Part shown: piece after piece, positions 34,921 through 44,306 of the stretch
Layout of the letters: every line of letters begins with the position of its first letter
Position numbering within the stretch: position 1 is the stretch's first letter
Assembly: GCF_030548205.1 (NCBI RefSeq)
Contig: NZ_JAUORV010000008.1
Coordinates: 1-64,000, forward strand
Reading direction: 5' to 3'
Length of the DNA: 64,000 bases
Origin: Aliiglaciecola sp. 3_MG-2023
Lineage (GTDB): Bacteria > Pseudomonadota > Gammaproteobacteria > Enterobacterales > Alteromonadaceae
Notes under the pieces: model-generated
What the model was told of the DNA's origin: nothing
The model's database searches: none
What the model saw: only the letters and a program-made list of their open reading frames with translations
Translations under genes and position numbers: made by a program

Positions 34921-35720
34921 CAGTTGCGTTATTCAATTCAGGTATTGTAGTGAATAAACGGCTACTACTTGGCATTTTACCCGTCGACGGGCTGACCCAA
35001 GGTGATTTGCCCTTTGCTGTCAACATTGAAGTGGAACAGCCCTCAGGTATTAAATTACTTAGGCATCCTTCAGGACGTTTTTCATTATCTTACCAAGCAG
35101 ATTTAAGTCGCCCCATTCAAATACGAATATTTGATGCTTACCGTCGATACGTACCCCGTAGGCTATCTATTACGGTATTAACGTTGCAACAAATTTTGGA
35201 CATAGAAGCGAACCAGCCAGAAGATTATTTGCAGTCACGACAGCGACGTCCGGTGATTTTTCCAGGAGCGGCTTACCCCATTAATGCTCGCTCGACCGGT
35301 TTGCGCGGCAAAGTTATCTTTGACAATGAACCTGTGCGTTGGTGTTTCATTGAATTACGTTCGCCAACTGATGCAAACACGATTTTAGCGAGAGCAAGAG
35401 GTGATGATCGCGGTGAATTTTTAATGCTTATTCCACCTAATGCAGTGCCCGATGAAAGTTTAAATCAAACTGTTTCGTTTGAACTGATGATTTATGGCCG
35501 GACTGCTTCGATGTTACCAACAAATAATAACCTGCAGGACCCATATTGGGACTTGCCCCTTGAAATGATTACTGCACCTCAAGCAAATGATCCCGTTAGC
35601 TCTGGAGCAGAGATCCCTCCCGAATACGTGGCATCACAAAGTGTCATTCCAATAGCATTTCAATTGAGTCAGATGATGTCGAGTCACGATGTAAACGACA
35701 TTGTTTTTAACCCTCCTTAA
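34917..35720 (+). CDS. eCIS-associated protein, carboxypeptidase-regulatory-like fold
   Basis: A 267-residue soluble protein of unknown function, coupled to the DUF4255 gene by a 4 bp overlap. The middle (about residues 120-180) reads GLRGKVIFDNEPVRWCFIEL, then ARARGDDRGEFLMLIPP. This is the pattern of a small Ig-like carboxypeptidase-regulatory domain. The N-terminal half is beta-rich (PSGRFSLSYQ). Similar proteins sit beside DUF4255 genes in other eCIS loci, as I recall. A role in capping or particle assembly is inferred from position alone. Confidence 0.6.
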   Translation: MTVALFNSGIVVNKRLLLGILPVDGLTQGDLPFAVNIEVEQPSGIKLLRHPSGRFSLSYQADLSRPIQIRIFDAYRRYVPRRLSITVLTLQQILDIEANQPEDYLQSRQRRPVIFPGAAYPINARSTGLRGKVIFDNEPVRWCFIELRSPTDANTILARARGDDRGEFLMLIPPNAVPDESLNQTVSFELMIYGRTASMLPTNNNLQDPYWDLPLEMITAPQANDPVSSGAEIPPEYVASQSVIPIAFQLSQMMSSHDVNDIVFNPP

Positions 35721-35809
35721 AGAACCCAGAATGGTCAATTTAGGGAGTCAATACGCTGTAAAAACGATTTAAACATCGGAATAACCGATAGGAAAGGAGC
35801 ACAAGAGCC

Positions 35810-37717
35810 ATGCCAGAATATCTAGCCCCAGGCGTCTTTGTAGAGGAAGTTAGCTTTCGATCAAAATCAATCGAAGGTGTACCAACCAGCACCACTGGAT
35901 TTGCCGGAATGGCGAAATGGGGGCCGGTTTGTTATCGCGAGCAGGGAATACAAGGGCCAACCAGTTGCGAACCAAGATTGATTACCAGTTTTACTGAATT
36001 TGAACGCGTTTATGGCGCGTTAGAAACCATTCTAATTGATGATGCAGGTTCGCCTGTACCACGCCTGCCTTATCTTGCCCATAGCGCCAGAGCATTTTTT
36101 GAAAATGGTGGCAAGCGGTTGTACGTATCCCGTGTATTCGCTCCTGGCACGGGTGCTGATTCGGCTGATTTTGATACCGCGGCGGATGCTTGGGGGATTG
36201 GTCGTGTATCCATCCCAATTGCGGGAAATCCAGACGCAATTTTGCAAGCCCGTTGGCCAGGTGAAATGGGAAATATGTTTGCCAAAGTGTTGGTTTCTCG
36301 GAGTAAAAATATTGCTTACGAAAATACCGATTTAAGTTTAGTGCAAGTACGAGGTGTACAAATTGGAGCTGTGGTTGAGGTGACCGCAGAGGCTGACTTG
36401 CCTGCACCAGTGGGCAATCAACCTTTGGATATCAATACCCTCAGAGTTGTCAGTATTGATGCTGATGGGACACAAACATTTCTCTCAGGAGTGGATGGCT
36501 CGCCCATAGCACTCAATGACACCGATGTAGTCCAACTGATCCAACTGCGCATCCAAGTCACAATTGGCAGTCAAATTAATGAATATGCTGAACTTGCTAC
36601 AGATCCTGGACAAAAACGTTATTTAGGTCGAATTTTTGATATCGACAACCCGGAAGATCCCGATTGTCCATTTTGGTTTAACTGGCAGCCAACGGCAGGT
36701 AATGAGATTGCCGCTGCGCAGCTTGCAGTTGATCTTCGTGGAACGGAAGGGGCAGAGGAAATTTACGGATATCGATTTCAAGGTGGCAATGACGGCGTGA
36801 TGGTGAGTCCTGATGATTTAGCTGGCAGCACAGCAGATCCAGATGATGCAAGTCTCAAGGCCACAGGTCTAGAAGCCTTAGCGGAAGTGGAAGATATCGC
36901 CATTGTTGCATTGCCCGACTCGGGTGATATGGGGTCAGCGTTAATCAGTCGCGTCGCCGCTCAAAACTTGGTATCTCATGCTGAACGAGAACGTTATCGA
37001 ATTGCCGTCGTTGATGGACCAATTAATAGTTCATTAAATGATATTCGTGATTTTCGAGCGCAATTTGACAGTAAGTATGCGGCTTTATATTACCCTTGGA
37101 TCAATATCTTTGATCCCAATGAACGCTTTTCACAAGGTACTCCTCCGCGTCAAATTGCATTACCTCCAAGCGGATTTATTACCGGCATTTACGCGCGAAA
37201 CGATATTGAACGGGGTGTGCACAAAGCGCCTGCTAATGAAGTGATCCGCGGTTTAACGCGATTTGAATTGAATATTAATAAACCGCGGAACGAAGTGATT
37301 AATCCTGAAGGGATCAACGCACTACGTTATTTCGAAGGACGAGGTTTTAGGGTCTGGGGAGCGCGCACCATGAGCTCTGATCCTGAATGGAAATATGTCA
37401 ATGTGCGTCGCTTATTTATCTTCATTGAAAACTCAATTGATCAAAGCAGCCAATGGGCGGTGTTTGAGCCAAATAACCGAATTCTCTGGGACAATATCCG
37501 GCGCATGGTAGAAGATTTTTTATTGGTTTTATGGCGCGATGGCGCACTTTTAGGGGCAAAACCAGAAGATGCATTTTTTGTACGTTGCGATCGAACCACT
37601 ATGACTCAGAACGATTTGGATAATGGTCGCTTAGTTTGCTTAATAGGCATAGCGCCAGTCAAACCTGCCGAGTTTGTAATTTTCCGTATTGGTCAATATA
37701 CAGCTGATGCAAGCTAA
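35810..37717 (+). CDS. eCIS contractile sheath protein 1 (Afp2/Pvc2-like)
   Basis: A 635-residue tail sheath protein. It opens with the family signature YLAPGVFVEEVSF and GVPTSTTGFAGMAKWGP. The conserved phage-sheath C-terminal half reads FRVWGARTMSSDPEWKYVNVRRLFIF, given here as GFRVWGARTMSS and WKYVNVRRLF, then FEPNNRILWDNIRRMVEDFL and a final FVIFRIGQY. It assembles around the inner tube and contracts to drive it through the target membrane. AAAGGAG lies before the ATG. It precedes a tube gene and then a second sheath gene, so this particle may have a sheath of mixed composition. Confidence 0.93.
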   Translation: MPEYLAPGVFVEEVSFRSKSIEGVPTSTTGFAGMAKWGPVCYREQGIQGPTSCEPRLITSFTEFERVYGALETILIDDAGSPVPRLPYLAHSARAFFENGGKRLYVSRVFAPGTGADSADFDTAADAWGIGRVSIPIAGNPDAILQARWPGEMGNMFAKVLVSRSKNIAYENTDLSLVQVRGVQIGAVVEVTAEADLPAPVGNQPLDINTLRVVSIDADGTQTFLSGVDGSPIALNDTDVVQLIQLRIQVTIGSQINEYAELATDPGQKRYLGRIFDIDNPEDPDCPFWFNWQPTAGNEIAAAQLAVDLRGTEGAEEIYGYRFQGGNDGVMVSPDDLAGSTADPDDASLKATGLEALAEVEDIAIVALPDSGDMGSALISRVAAQNLVSHAERERYRIAVVDGPINSSLNDIRDFRAQFDSKYAALYYPWINIFDPNERFSQGTPPRQIALPPSGFITGIYARNDIERGVHKAPANEVIRGLTRFELNINKPRNEVINPEGINALRYFEGRGFRVWGARTMSSDPEWKYVNVRRLFIFIENSIDQSSQWAVFEPNNRILWDNIRRMVEDFLLVLWRDGALLGAKPEDAFFVRCDRTTMTQNDLDNGRLVCLIGIAPVKPAEFVIFRIGQYTADAS

Positions 37718-37741
37718 CGAATTTATAAGAGGACAATTGTT

Positions 37742-38191
37742 ATGGCGACATTTAGAGAAGATCCCTACAGCGCCTTTAATTTTTTAGTATCGCTGAATGA
37801 TGGACAAGAATCCGAGTTAGTCGGTGGCTTTTCAGACGTGAGTGGCTTGGGGGTTGAAGTCAGTTATGCCGAGTACCGCAACGGTAACGAAAAAATCAAT
37901 ACGGTACGCAAAATTGCCAACACTTTTAAAGTGGATGATATCACCTTAAAACGCGGATTAATTGGCTCTACAGCGTTATGGGAATGGCTGACAAACGTGA
38001 GCGCAGGAGCCCATGAACCGCGTTTAGTGGTCATTACCTTACTGGATGAAGCAAGAGAAGCGGTAGCCAGTTGGGAATTGCGCAATGCCCAACCGAAAAA
38101 ATGGACAGGGCCAACGTTGGCCGCCAAAGGCGGTGGCGAAGTGGCGATGGAAGAACTTAGCTTAGTCTGCGAAGGCTGTAAATACAGCTAA
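37742..38191 (+). CDS. eCIS inner tube protein 1 (Afp1/Pvc1-like, T4 gp19 family)
   Basis: A 149-residue tube protein, the family's usual size. It opens with REDPYSAFNFLVSLN and GGFSDVSGLGVEVSYAEYRNG, the standard tube-family pattern. It continues with VDDITLKRGLIGSTALWEWL and ends with KGGGEVAMEELSLVCEGC. Stacked hexamers make the inner tube that carries effectors. AGAGG precedes the ATG. It sits between the two sheath genes. Confidence 0.93.
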   Translation: MATFREDPYSAFNFLVSLNDGQESELVGGFSDVSGLGVEVSYAEYRNGNEKINTVRKIANTFKVDDITLKRGLIGSTALWEWLTNVSAGAHEPRLVVITLLDEAREAVASWELRNAQPKKWTGPTLAAKGGGEVAMEELSLVCEGCKYS

Positions 38192-38217
38192 GTAGCTGGG
38201 TTTTTAGGAGATTCTCA

Positions 38218-40293
38218 ATGGGCTTAGGCGTGTTACTTGGAGCACCCAATATTATATCCATAATGGATCGAACCCAAACTCAATTGGGTCAGGTCAAGAT
38301 GGATGTGTGTGCCTTTGTGGGGGTTGCTCCTAAAGGGCCGTCAAGACGTCATCAAGTGTTCGCACATGAGCCATTGGACTTGCAAAGTATCGCCGATAAC
38401 TGGCTACAAAGAGACAGAACGGTTGCGCTAAAGGTAACGAGTTGGGAACAGTTCAGACGCTTGTATGGTGGTTTCGAATCGCCAGGAAGATTGGTGTATG
38501 CGGTGGCAAACTTTTTTGAGCAAGGTGGTCAAGAAGCCTACATCTGCCGAATTGTTCATGAATATGAAGATGATGCAGTGAATCTTGATGCCGTAGCAAG
38601 TTGCATGCTCACAAACCTTAAAGCTGATGGCTCAAGCATAGGTTTAACTGCTAAAAACGAGGGCGTATGGGGAAATCAACTTAGCGCTGCTGCAGGTATT
38701 TCGTTAACGCCCATTGAGTTTTTAGTGGATAAAAGCAGTATTAATTCGATTTGTTTTGCCAGTACTCAAGGCCTTGAAAGAGGTGGTTTATTGCGCTTAG
38801 TTAATGACGATACCAGCAATCCAGGTACGCAATATTCTGAATATCGTTTTATTCATCAGTTTATCCGCCAAGGCGATGACCTTACGGCTTCCGAATATTG
38901 GAAATTGGATTTCAGTTCCGCACCTCTACTCAGTGTTCCAACAAAAATTGAATGGGTAGAAGGTCAGTTAAGTATTGTGGATAAAGCAACGGGTATAAGT
39001 GAAGAGTTTGCCAACTTAGGGCTTAGTCCAAGTCACCCACGCTTTATGGGGCGGGTGTTATTAACTGATTCGAACCTAGTTGATCCACAAATTGACTGGT
39101 TACTCAGTGAGATCTATCCACAGAGTTTAGATCCCTTCAACCAAAACCTTTTTTCCCTAAATAGTGTTAGCCAATTAGCAATTAATCCCAGTGCCTTTGC
39201 GGGAGGTGAAGATCGATATCAAGATATCACCCACTCAGATTTTTTTGATAAGCGATGGGTGTTAGGAGATGAACATTTTGGCAGTGGTGTGCATTGCCTG
39301 TCGAATTTGAAAGATTGTTCTGTTTTGGTGGTACCGGATTTGTATGCCCCAGAGCCGTTTGAAAAAGTCGACCACAATTTAGCTCCTGAATTGTTTTCAG
39401 GTGCTGATTTTGCACCTTGCATTGAAGAACAAACGGTAACCTTAGAGGTTGAAAAAGCCTTACCTTCCTTGCCTAAATTACGTTTAGATCCTCAGGATCC
39501 CCTAGATCGAGACGTTATTATCAGATTACAACAAGGGTTAGAGTCTTTCGCCAGTCAAATGAGAGAGTTTGTGGTTTTGCTCGATGTACCGCCGGCACAA
39601 ACCCCAGAGCAAATTACCCAGTGGCGTTCTAAATTTAGTAGTGAATATTGTGCTGCGTATCATCCTTGGTTGAAAGTAAATGAATATAACGCGGATGGTC
39701 AAGTTGGTGACTCACCTAAAATAATTAATCCCTCAGCCGTGGCAGCCGGTGTTATCGCGGCCAGTGAACTGCAATATGGATTAACCCATGGCCCCGCCAA
39801 TCGCCTGGCTAAATCGGTGTTTTCATTGCAAATAAAGGTCTCTGATAGCTTTCACGATCAATTACATCCATTAGGCATTAATGTCTTTGTGCAACAGCGA
39901 GATGGGATATGGCTTAGCGGTGCAAGAAGTATTAGTCATCAAAGGAAGTGGCGGCAATTGAGTGTGGTTAGATTGATGGTGATGTTGCGACGAGTGTTGT
40001 TGGAACAAATGCAGTGGGTGGTGTTTGAACCCAATACACCAGCATTATGGGTAGACGTAAAGTTCAAGCTGCAAAGTTTTTTAAAACAGCTATTTGTTGC
40101 CGGTGCGTTTAAAGGCAGCACCCCTGAACAGGCCTATTTTGTGCGTTGTGATGAATCCCTAAATAGCCCCCAAGTTATCGATTCGGGCAGATTAGTGGCA
40201 CATATTGGCGTGGCACCAGCAGAGCCATTGGAATACCTCATTCTACAGTTTAGTCGTGAGGCTGATGGCTCGTTAAAAATGGTGAGTAAATAA
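38218..40293 (+). CDS. eCIS contractile sheath protein 2 (Afp3/4-like)
   Basis: A 691-residue sheath paralogue, longer than copy 1. Sheath features include VAFVGVAPKGPS-type segments (here CAFVGVAPKGPSRRH), FRRLYGGFESPGRLVYAVANFF near residue 82 (quoted in part) and VFVQQRDGIWLSGARSISHQ in the C-terminal half. FEPNTPALWVDVKFKLQSFL matches the C-terminal domain of copy 1. Its N-terminus lacks the YLAPGVFVEE opening and starts GLGVLLGAPN. In Afp/PVC the extra sheath isoforms occupy the baseplate-proximal or distal end. TAGGAG precedes the ATG. Its stop overlaps the next start by one base (TAATG). Confidence 0.9.
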   Translation: MGLGVLLGAPNIISIMDRTQTQLGQVKMDVCAFVGVAPKGPSRRHQVFAHEPLDLQSIADNWLQRDRTVALKVTSWEQFRRLYGGFESPGRLVYAVANFFEQGGQEAYICRIVHEYEDDAVNLDAVASCMLTNLKADGSSIGLTAKNEGVWGNQLSAAAGISLTPIEFLVDKSSINSICFASTQGLERGGLLRLVNDDTSNPGTQYSEYRFIHQFIRQGDDLTASEYWKLDFSSAPLLSVPTKIEWVEGQLSIVDKATGISEEFANLGLSPSHPRFMGRVLLTDSNLVDPQIDWLLSEIYPQSLDPFNQNLFSLNSVSQLAINPSAFAGGEDRYQDITHSDFFDKRWVLGDEHFGSGVHCLSNLKDCSVLVVPDLYAPEPFEKVDHNLAPELFSGADFAPCIEEQTVTLEVEKALPSLPKLRLDPQDPLDRDVIIRLQQGLESFASQMREFVVLLDVPPAQTPEQITQWRSKFSSEYCAAYHPWLKVNEYNADGQVGDSPKIINPSAVAAGVIAASELQYGLTHGPANRLAKSVFSLQIKVSDSFHDQLHPLGINVFVQQRDGIWLSGARSISHQRKWRQLSVVRLMVMLRRVLLEQMQWVVFEPNTPALWVDVKFKLQSFLKQLFVAGAFKGSTPEQAYFVRCDESLNSPQVIDSGRLVAHIGVAPAEPLEYLILQFSREADGSLKMVSK

Positions 40294-40829
40294 TGGAACG
40301 CCGATTTTTACTATCCAATTTCAACTTTGAAATTAGCTTAATTAAAGCAGCCAATATTGAGTCTGGTAGTAACCTTGCCCCCAATCCAAATACCCAAGGT
40401 AAAGATGTGCTTGGAGATGGTGGTTTTGCAGAATGTAGCGGTTTAGAAATTCAAATGGATGTTCAGCAAATTCAGGAAGGTGGACGAAATGATGGCGTTA
40501 TTCAACAAGTTGGCTACGCAAAATATCAAAATTTAGTGCTTAAAAGAGGCATGTTTTATAACAGTGATAACAAGCTTGCAATGGATGTTTGGGAGTGGAT
40601 CCAAGCGGTGGTAAGTGGCAGCCTTCCGGTAACTCGATATGACGGCATTATTAAAGTCTATGGGCATCGTCCAAGTCCATCTAAAGATGCTCCAATCATC
40701 GCAACATGGGCGTTTGATCGGGCCTTGCCTACAAAAGTCAGTGGCCCATCTTTGAATGCAAAAAGTGGCGATGTGGCATTAGAAGAATTGCACCTAGCCC
40801 ATGAAGGGTTGCGGATGTTATTCGATTGA
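40293..40829 (+). CDS. eCIS inner tube protein 2 (Afp5/Pvc5-like)
   Basis: A 178-residue tube-family protein. It has FNFEISLIKAANIESG at the start, GGFAECSGLEIQMDVQQIQEGG in the middle and NLVLKRGMFYNSDNKLAMDVWEWI typical of gp19-like tubes (quoted as YQNLVLKRGMF). It ends with GDVALEELHLAHEGLRML. It is longer than tube 1 and probably forms the baseplate-proximal ring that joins the tube to the spike. It starts directly at the stop of sheath 2, so coupling is likely. Confidence 0.9.
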   Translation: MERRFLLSNFNFEISLIKAANIESGSNLAPNPNTQGKDVLGDGGFAECSGLEIQMDVQQIQEGGRNDGVIQQVGYAKYQNLVLKRGMFYNSDNKLAMDVWEWIQAVVSGSLPVTRYDGIIKVYGHRPSPSKDAPIIATWAFDRALPTKVSGPSLNAKSGDVALEELHLAHEGLRMLFD

Positions 40830-40859
40830 TCATGTAAATAATATTAGAGGGCAGGTTAA

Positions 40860-42341
40860 GTGAGTAATTTAGTTAAGGCGACACTGCAAAAGGTATTGGC
40901 AGACGAGGCGGAAACCGAAGATGGTGACGCTTTTCCTGTGCAATTTAATCCATCCTCATTAAAAATTCGCATCACCAATCAAGTGGAAGGCGGTCGTTCT
41001 GCTGCCAGACAAGTCCGTCAACAAACCGGAAACAGTTCTCGTGTGCTGACCATGGAATTGGTTTTTGATACTGCTGATGAAGGCAGCCAAGATTCGCCAG
41101 TTTCGGTTCGACAGAAAACCAAACAACTGGAACAGTTTATATCCACACCTGAAAATAACCCTGATCCACCGCCTAAATTGAAGTTTAATTGGGGGGACCT
41201 TACGGTTGTCGGCATTGCAGATAGTATTGATGTCAGTCTGGAACACTTTGCCGCTAACGGTTATCCATTACGAGCCAAAGTTAATTTAAGTATAAAGGAA
41301 CAAGATCCGACTATCGTTTTTAAACCCGCAGACAGAGGAACCGGCAACGCACAAAGTCCCGGTGAGAATTCCAGTTTGCCAGGGGCGGGAACGAATTCGG
41401 GATTTTCGGCAGGTATCAGTGTTGGCGCGGGAATCGGTCTGTCAGCAGGCATTGGTGTGAGTGCAGGTTTTGGCGTCAGTGCGGGCATCAGCGCCGGCGT
41501 TGGTGTATCTGCTGGGGCAAAAGTCGGTTTTGCTTTAGAAGGGGAGATGGTCGCTGAGTTTGCCGCGAGAATGGGCGTGGATCCTGCTGCGTGGCGAAGT
41601 TTGGAGGTAGATTCAAATAGCGGCGGAAGTCTTGCTGCTGGTAGTCAAATTGCCTTCAATTCGAACACTAATACAAGTCCTGGAATAGGCGTGAGTAGTG
41701 GTGTAAACGCCGAGGCGGATGTAAACCAAAAAGCGTCTTCAGGGCTAAACTTGGCAAGTGTTGAAGCAACGAACTCTTTTAAAAACAACGGTGATGCTGA
41801 CTCAGCAGGTAAAGCAATCTCAACTCTTGGTGGAATTGAGGCAACGATAAATGGCGTGAAACTACAAAATAGTCAAGGGCAAATAGAAAAGAGTGTATCG
41901 GCATTTGGCATCAGCAACGATTTGTTAAGTAAGGTTAATGCAGTAGCAGGAAAAGCCGTTGACGAAGCTGGAATAAATCAATCAATCTCCCGCTCTCCAC
42001 TGGTGCGAAAGCAGGATTCAGATGTTGCTCAATCTTCCAATGGCGTTGCCCAGCAGTCTAGTTTGCTAGATCAAAGGGCAATGACCTATGGTCAGGGGAT
42101 CCCGTTAGAGCCTATGTTCGGCGTGTCGCAAACCCAAAGTGTTCAGAAAGTGTATGCAAACCGCGATCTTGCCATTGATCGCCATGCCCAAGGTGTCCCT
42201 TTCACTTCCAATGCTTCAACCCCGTCTTGGATAGCCTTACCTCAAAGAGATGCGTTACGACAAGCTATTGATTCTCAATCCCAGAGCAATTCGAGTTCGG
42301 GCTTTTCGCGAGCATGCCAATGTACAGGAGCCTCTAAATGA
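40860..42341 (+). CDS. eCIS tube-initiator/LysM-like protein (Afp7-like) with Gly/Ala/Ser repeat insert
   Basis: A 493-residue protein. The N-terminal 150 residues fit the Afp7/gp53-like family that joins tube to baseplate: FPVQFNPSSLKIRITNQVEGG and NPDPPPKLKFNWGDLTVVGIADSIDV. A GENSSLPGAG linker leads to a 45-residue low-complexity tract (about 178-225) of SAGxxVSAGxGxSAG-type repeats. EMVAEFAARMGVDPAAWRSLEV then resembles the LysM-like segment of relatives. The last 200 residues are Ser/Asn/Gln-rich and unfamiliar. The start is GTG at 40860. The repeat is much longer than I expect in this family and may be a flexible or beta-helical spacer. Confidence 0.8.
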   Translation: MSNLVKATLQKVLADEAETEDGDAFPVQFNPSSLKIRITNQVEGGRSAARQVRQQTGNSSRVLTMELVFDTADEGSQDSPVSVRQKTKQLEQFISTPENNPDPPPKLKFNWGDLTVVGIADSIDVSLEHFAANGYPLRAKVNLSIKEQDPTIVFKPADRGTGNAQSPGENSSLPGAGTNSGFSAGISVGAGIGLSAGIGVSAGFGVSAGISAGVGVSAGAKVGFALEGEMVAEFAARMGVDPAAWRSLEVDSNSGGSLAAGSQIAFNSNTNTSPGIGVSSGVNAEADVNQKASSGLNLASVEATNSFKNNGDADSAGKAISTLGGIEATINGVKLQNSQGQIEKSVSAFGISNDLLSKVNAVAGKAVDEAGINQSISRSPLVRKQDSDVAQSSNGVAQQSSLLDQRAMTYGQGIPLEPMFGVSQTQSVQKVYANRDLAIDRHAQGVPFTSNASTPSWIALPQRDALRQAIDSQSQSNSSSGFSRACQCTGASK

Positions 42342-42508
42342 CAGCGTATATTGATCGAATTGTAACCGAAGTCGTGGTTCAGCCAGAGTCTGAGCAAGGT
42401 AAACAGGAGACCGACAACCGTTGGTTGGAGCAGCAAAAAATTGAAGCCACTGTTAAACGCCAATTTACCCTATCACAACGAACTAGAGCGGAAGGTCTGG
42501 ATGATTGA
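42338..42508 (+). CDS. Tiny eCIS protein (Afp6/DUF5908-like)
   Basis: A 56-residue gene missed by length cut-offs. Translation begins MTAYIDRIVTEVVVQPE and ends RTRAEGLDD. The opening, a short hydrophobic strand followed by an acidic/Gln-rich tail, and the position between the Afp7-like and hub genes, fit the Afp6/DUF5908 family of small baseplate-linked proteins. It overlaps the upstream gene by 4 bp and the hub start by 8 bp, so it is translationally coupled. The exact role of this family in particles is not settled. Confidence 0.7.
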   Translation: MTAYIDRIVTEVVVQPESEQGKQETDNRWLEQQKIEATVKRQFTLSQRTRAEGLDD

Positions 42509-43577
42509 TGAGTTTCTATTTAATGCCAGACCAGCATTTAATGTCGACGGTGAAGACATAAGTGAATTGATCCGAGATGTGGTGTATTTGAGTGTGAAAG
42601 AGGGCTTGGACGGCATGAAAACCCTGGTCGCAAGGTTTACTGCCATTGGGCCTGTAGAAGGACAAGAAACCGAAAATTTATTGTATTTAGATGGACGCTA
42701 TTTGGATTTTGGCAAACGGGTCAAAGTGGCTATTGGTGCAGGTAGTTGGCAGCGAATTATTTTTGATGGCTATATCAGTGCGTTGGAAATTCAGTTTGAA
42801 GAAGGACTATATCCTGAGTTCAGTTTTTGTGCAGAAGATCGATTAATGGATTTACGGATGATCCGTCGTTCAAAAACGTATATTGAAATGAGCGACCAGC
42901 AAATTGTCCAGGAAATCGCCAATGAACATGGTTTACAAAGTGAGGTAGATGCGAGTGGGCCAACTTATGACCAGATTCAGCAATGCAATATGAGCGACCT
43001 TGCGTTTTTGCGGGAAAGAGCTCGTTTGCTGCAGGCTGAAGTGTGGTTAGAGGGGGAAACCTTACATTATAAAACCCGAGATAAACGCAGTGGCACTAGT
43101 TTGACCTTGATTCGTGGCACTGACTTGAGTCAGGTGCGGATAAGTGCCGATCTAGCCCATCAAAAAACCAAAGTGCAGATAGCTGGATATGACGCTACTC
43201 AGGCCCAAGCCATTGATGAATCGGCAGATGATGCAGCCATTAGCAGTGAAATTGCTGGGGGGCGCTCGGGAGTCAGTATTTTACAAAACGCCTTTGGTGA
43301 GCGCACTACTAAACGGGTTATGGAAGTGCCTTTGGAGGCTGAAGAGGCATCAACTTGGGCCTTGGCTGAAATGCAGCGCCGAGCCCGACAATTTGTCACC
43401 GTTAATGGGATTTCCGTAGGGGCTCCAGATATCGTCGTAGGCAGTACCATTCGCCTGGAAAAAGTGGGGGCACCGTTTTCCGGAGATGGTTATTACGTGA
43501 CCAAGCTTGAGCATTTATACACGTTGGCAGATGGTCACCAAACTCATTTTGAAGCCCAGCGAGCATTTATTAATTAA
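42501..43577 (+). CDS. eCIS hub protein (gp27/VgrG N-terminal/late control D-like)
   Basis: A 358-residue hub-type protein. It shows SVKEGLDGMKTLVARFTAIGP, IFDGYISALEIQFEEGLYPEF (quoted as FDGYISALEIQFEEG) and DLAFLRERARLLQAEVWLEG, typical for the gpD/VgrG-hub family. In Afp8 and VgrG the hub is fused to the OB-fold/spike. Here the spike is a separate gene 63 bp downstream. The ATG at 42501 is chosen because GGAAGGT precedes it and the stop of the small gene overlaps. A trimer of this protein would close the tube end and hold the spike. Confidence 0.85.
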   Translation: MIDEFLFNARPAFNVDGEDISELIRDVVYLSVKEGLDGMKTLVARFTAIGPVEGQETENLLYLDGRYLDFGKRVKVAIGAGSWQRIIFDGYISALEIQFEEGLYPEFSFCAEDRLMDLRMIRRSKTYIEMSDQQIVQEIANEHGLQSEVDASGPTYDQIQQCNMSDLAFLRERARLLQAEVWLEGETLHYKTRDKRSGTSLTLIRGTDLSQVRISADLAHQKTKVQIAGYDATQAQAIDESADDAAISSEIAGGRSGVSILQNAFGERTTKRVMEVPLEAEEASTWALAEMQRRARQFVTVNGISVGAPDIVVGSTIRLEKVGAPFSGDGYYVTKLEHLYTLADGHQTHFEAQRAFIN

Positions 43578-43639
43578 TAATTTGGTAGTACTTACACTGA
43601 ATTTTATTGAGAAAAGAGCATGCATTTTAGGAGTGATAG

Positions 43640-44299
43640 ATGACTAATCAATACGCGCCAGATGGCGGCAGGCAGCGCTATTTTGGCGTTTATCCAGCGA
43701 TAGTTGTAAATATTGTGGATCCGCAAAATTTGGGCAGAGTGTTAGTAACATTTCCTTGGTTAAGTGATTCATCTGTTGAGGCGTGGAGCACACTAACTAC
43801 CCCTTATGCTGATGATGAGCAAGGGTTACAGATTATGCCTGAAGTGGATTCTCAAGTTGTTGTGGCGTTTGAAGCTGGAAATTTGCGTCGTCCTTATATT
43901 ATCGGTTCTTGTTGGAATGGTGCGGCTGTACCACCGCAACAACCAGAGGATGCTAATAATATTCGTACTTTAAAAACTCGTTCAGGAAGTGAACTGACAT
44001 TTGATGATAGTGAAGGTGCGAGCAAAATAACCTTAAAAACTTCTGGTGGCCATGAATTGGTATTGGATGAGGCATCAAGTGCCATCACCTTGACCCATTC
44101 AAGTGGTCACAAAATCGAATTTTCTGCATCGGGAGCCATCGAAATTACCGCGAATTCTACGGTGGAACTCAATGCCGCGGCATTTAATGTGCACGCACCA
44201 GTGGCAAATTTTGACGGCATTATCAACTGTACCACTATGATCGCCAGTGCCGCCGTGGTGTCTCCTTCCTATACGCCCGGAGTGGGTAACTTATGGTAA
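43640..44299 (+). CDS. eCIS spike protein (phage baseplate V/gp5-type OB fold with beta-helix)
   Basis: A 219-residue protein. The N-terminal OB fold (about 13-95) has YPAIVVNIVDPQNLGRVLVT, DEQGLQIMPEVDSQVVVAFEAGN and IGSCWNGAAVPP. A gp5-like beta-helix follows: TRSGSELTFDDSEGASKITL, SGGHELVLDEASSAITLTHS and SSGHKIEFSASGAIEI. The end is a short TYTPGVGNLW-like segment with no PAAR motif. AGGAGTGATAG lies before the ATG. It is the piercing tip of the particle. Because hub and spike are separate genes here, this resembles the phage P2/Mu arrangement more than fused Afp8. Confidence 0.88.
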   Translation: MTNQYAPDGGRQRYFGVYPAIVVNIVDPQNLGRVLVTFPWLSDSSVEAWSTLTTPYADDEQGLQIMPEVDSQVVVAFEAGNLRRPYIIGSCWNGAAVPPQQPEDANNIRTLKTRSGSELTFDDSEGASKITLKTSGGHELVLDEASSAITLTHSSGHKIEFSASGAIEITANSTVELNAAAFNVHAPVANFDGIINCTTMIASAAVVSPSYTPGVGNLW

Positions 44300-44306
44300 C
44301 GCAGCT

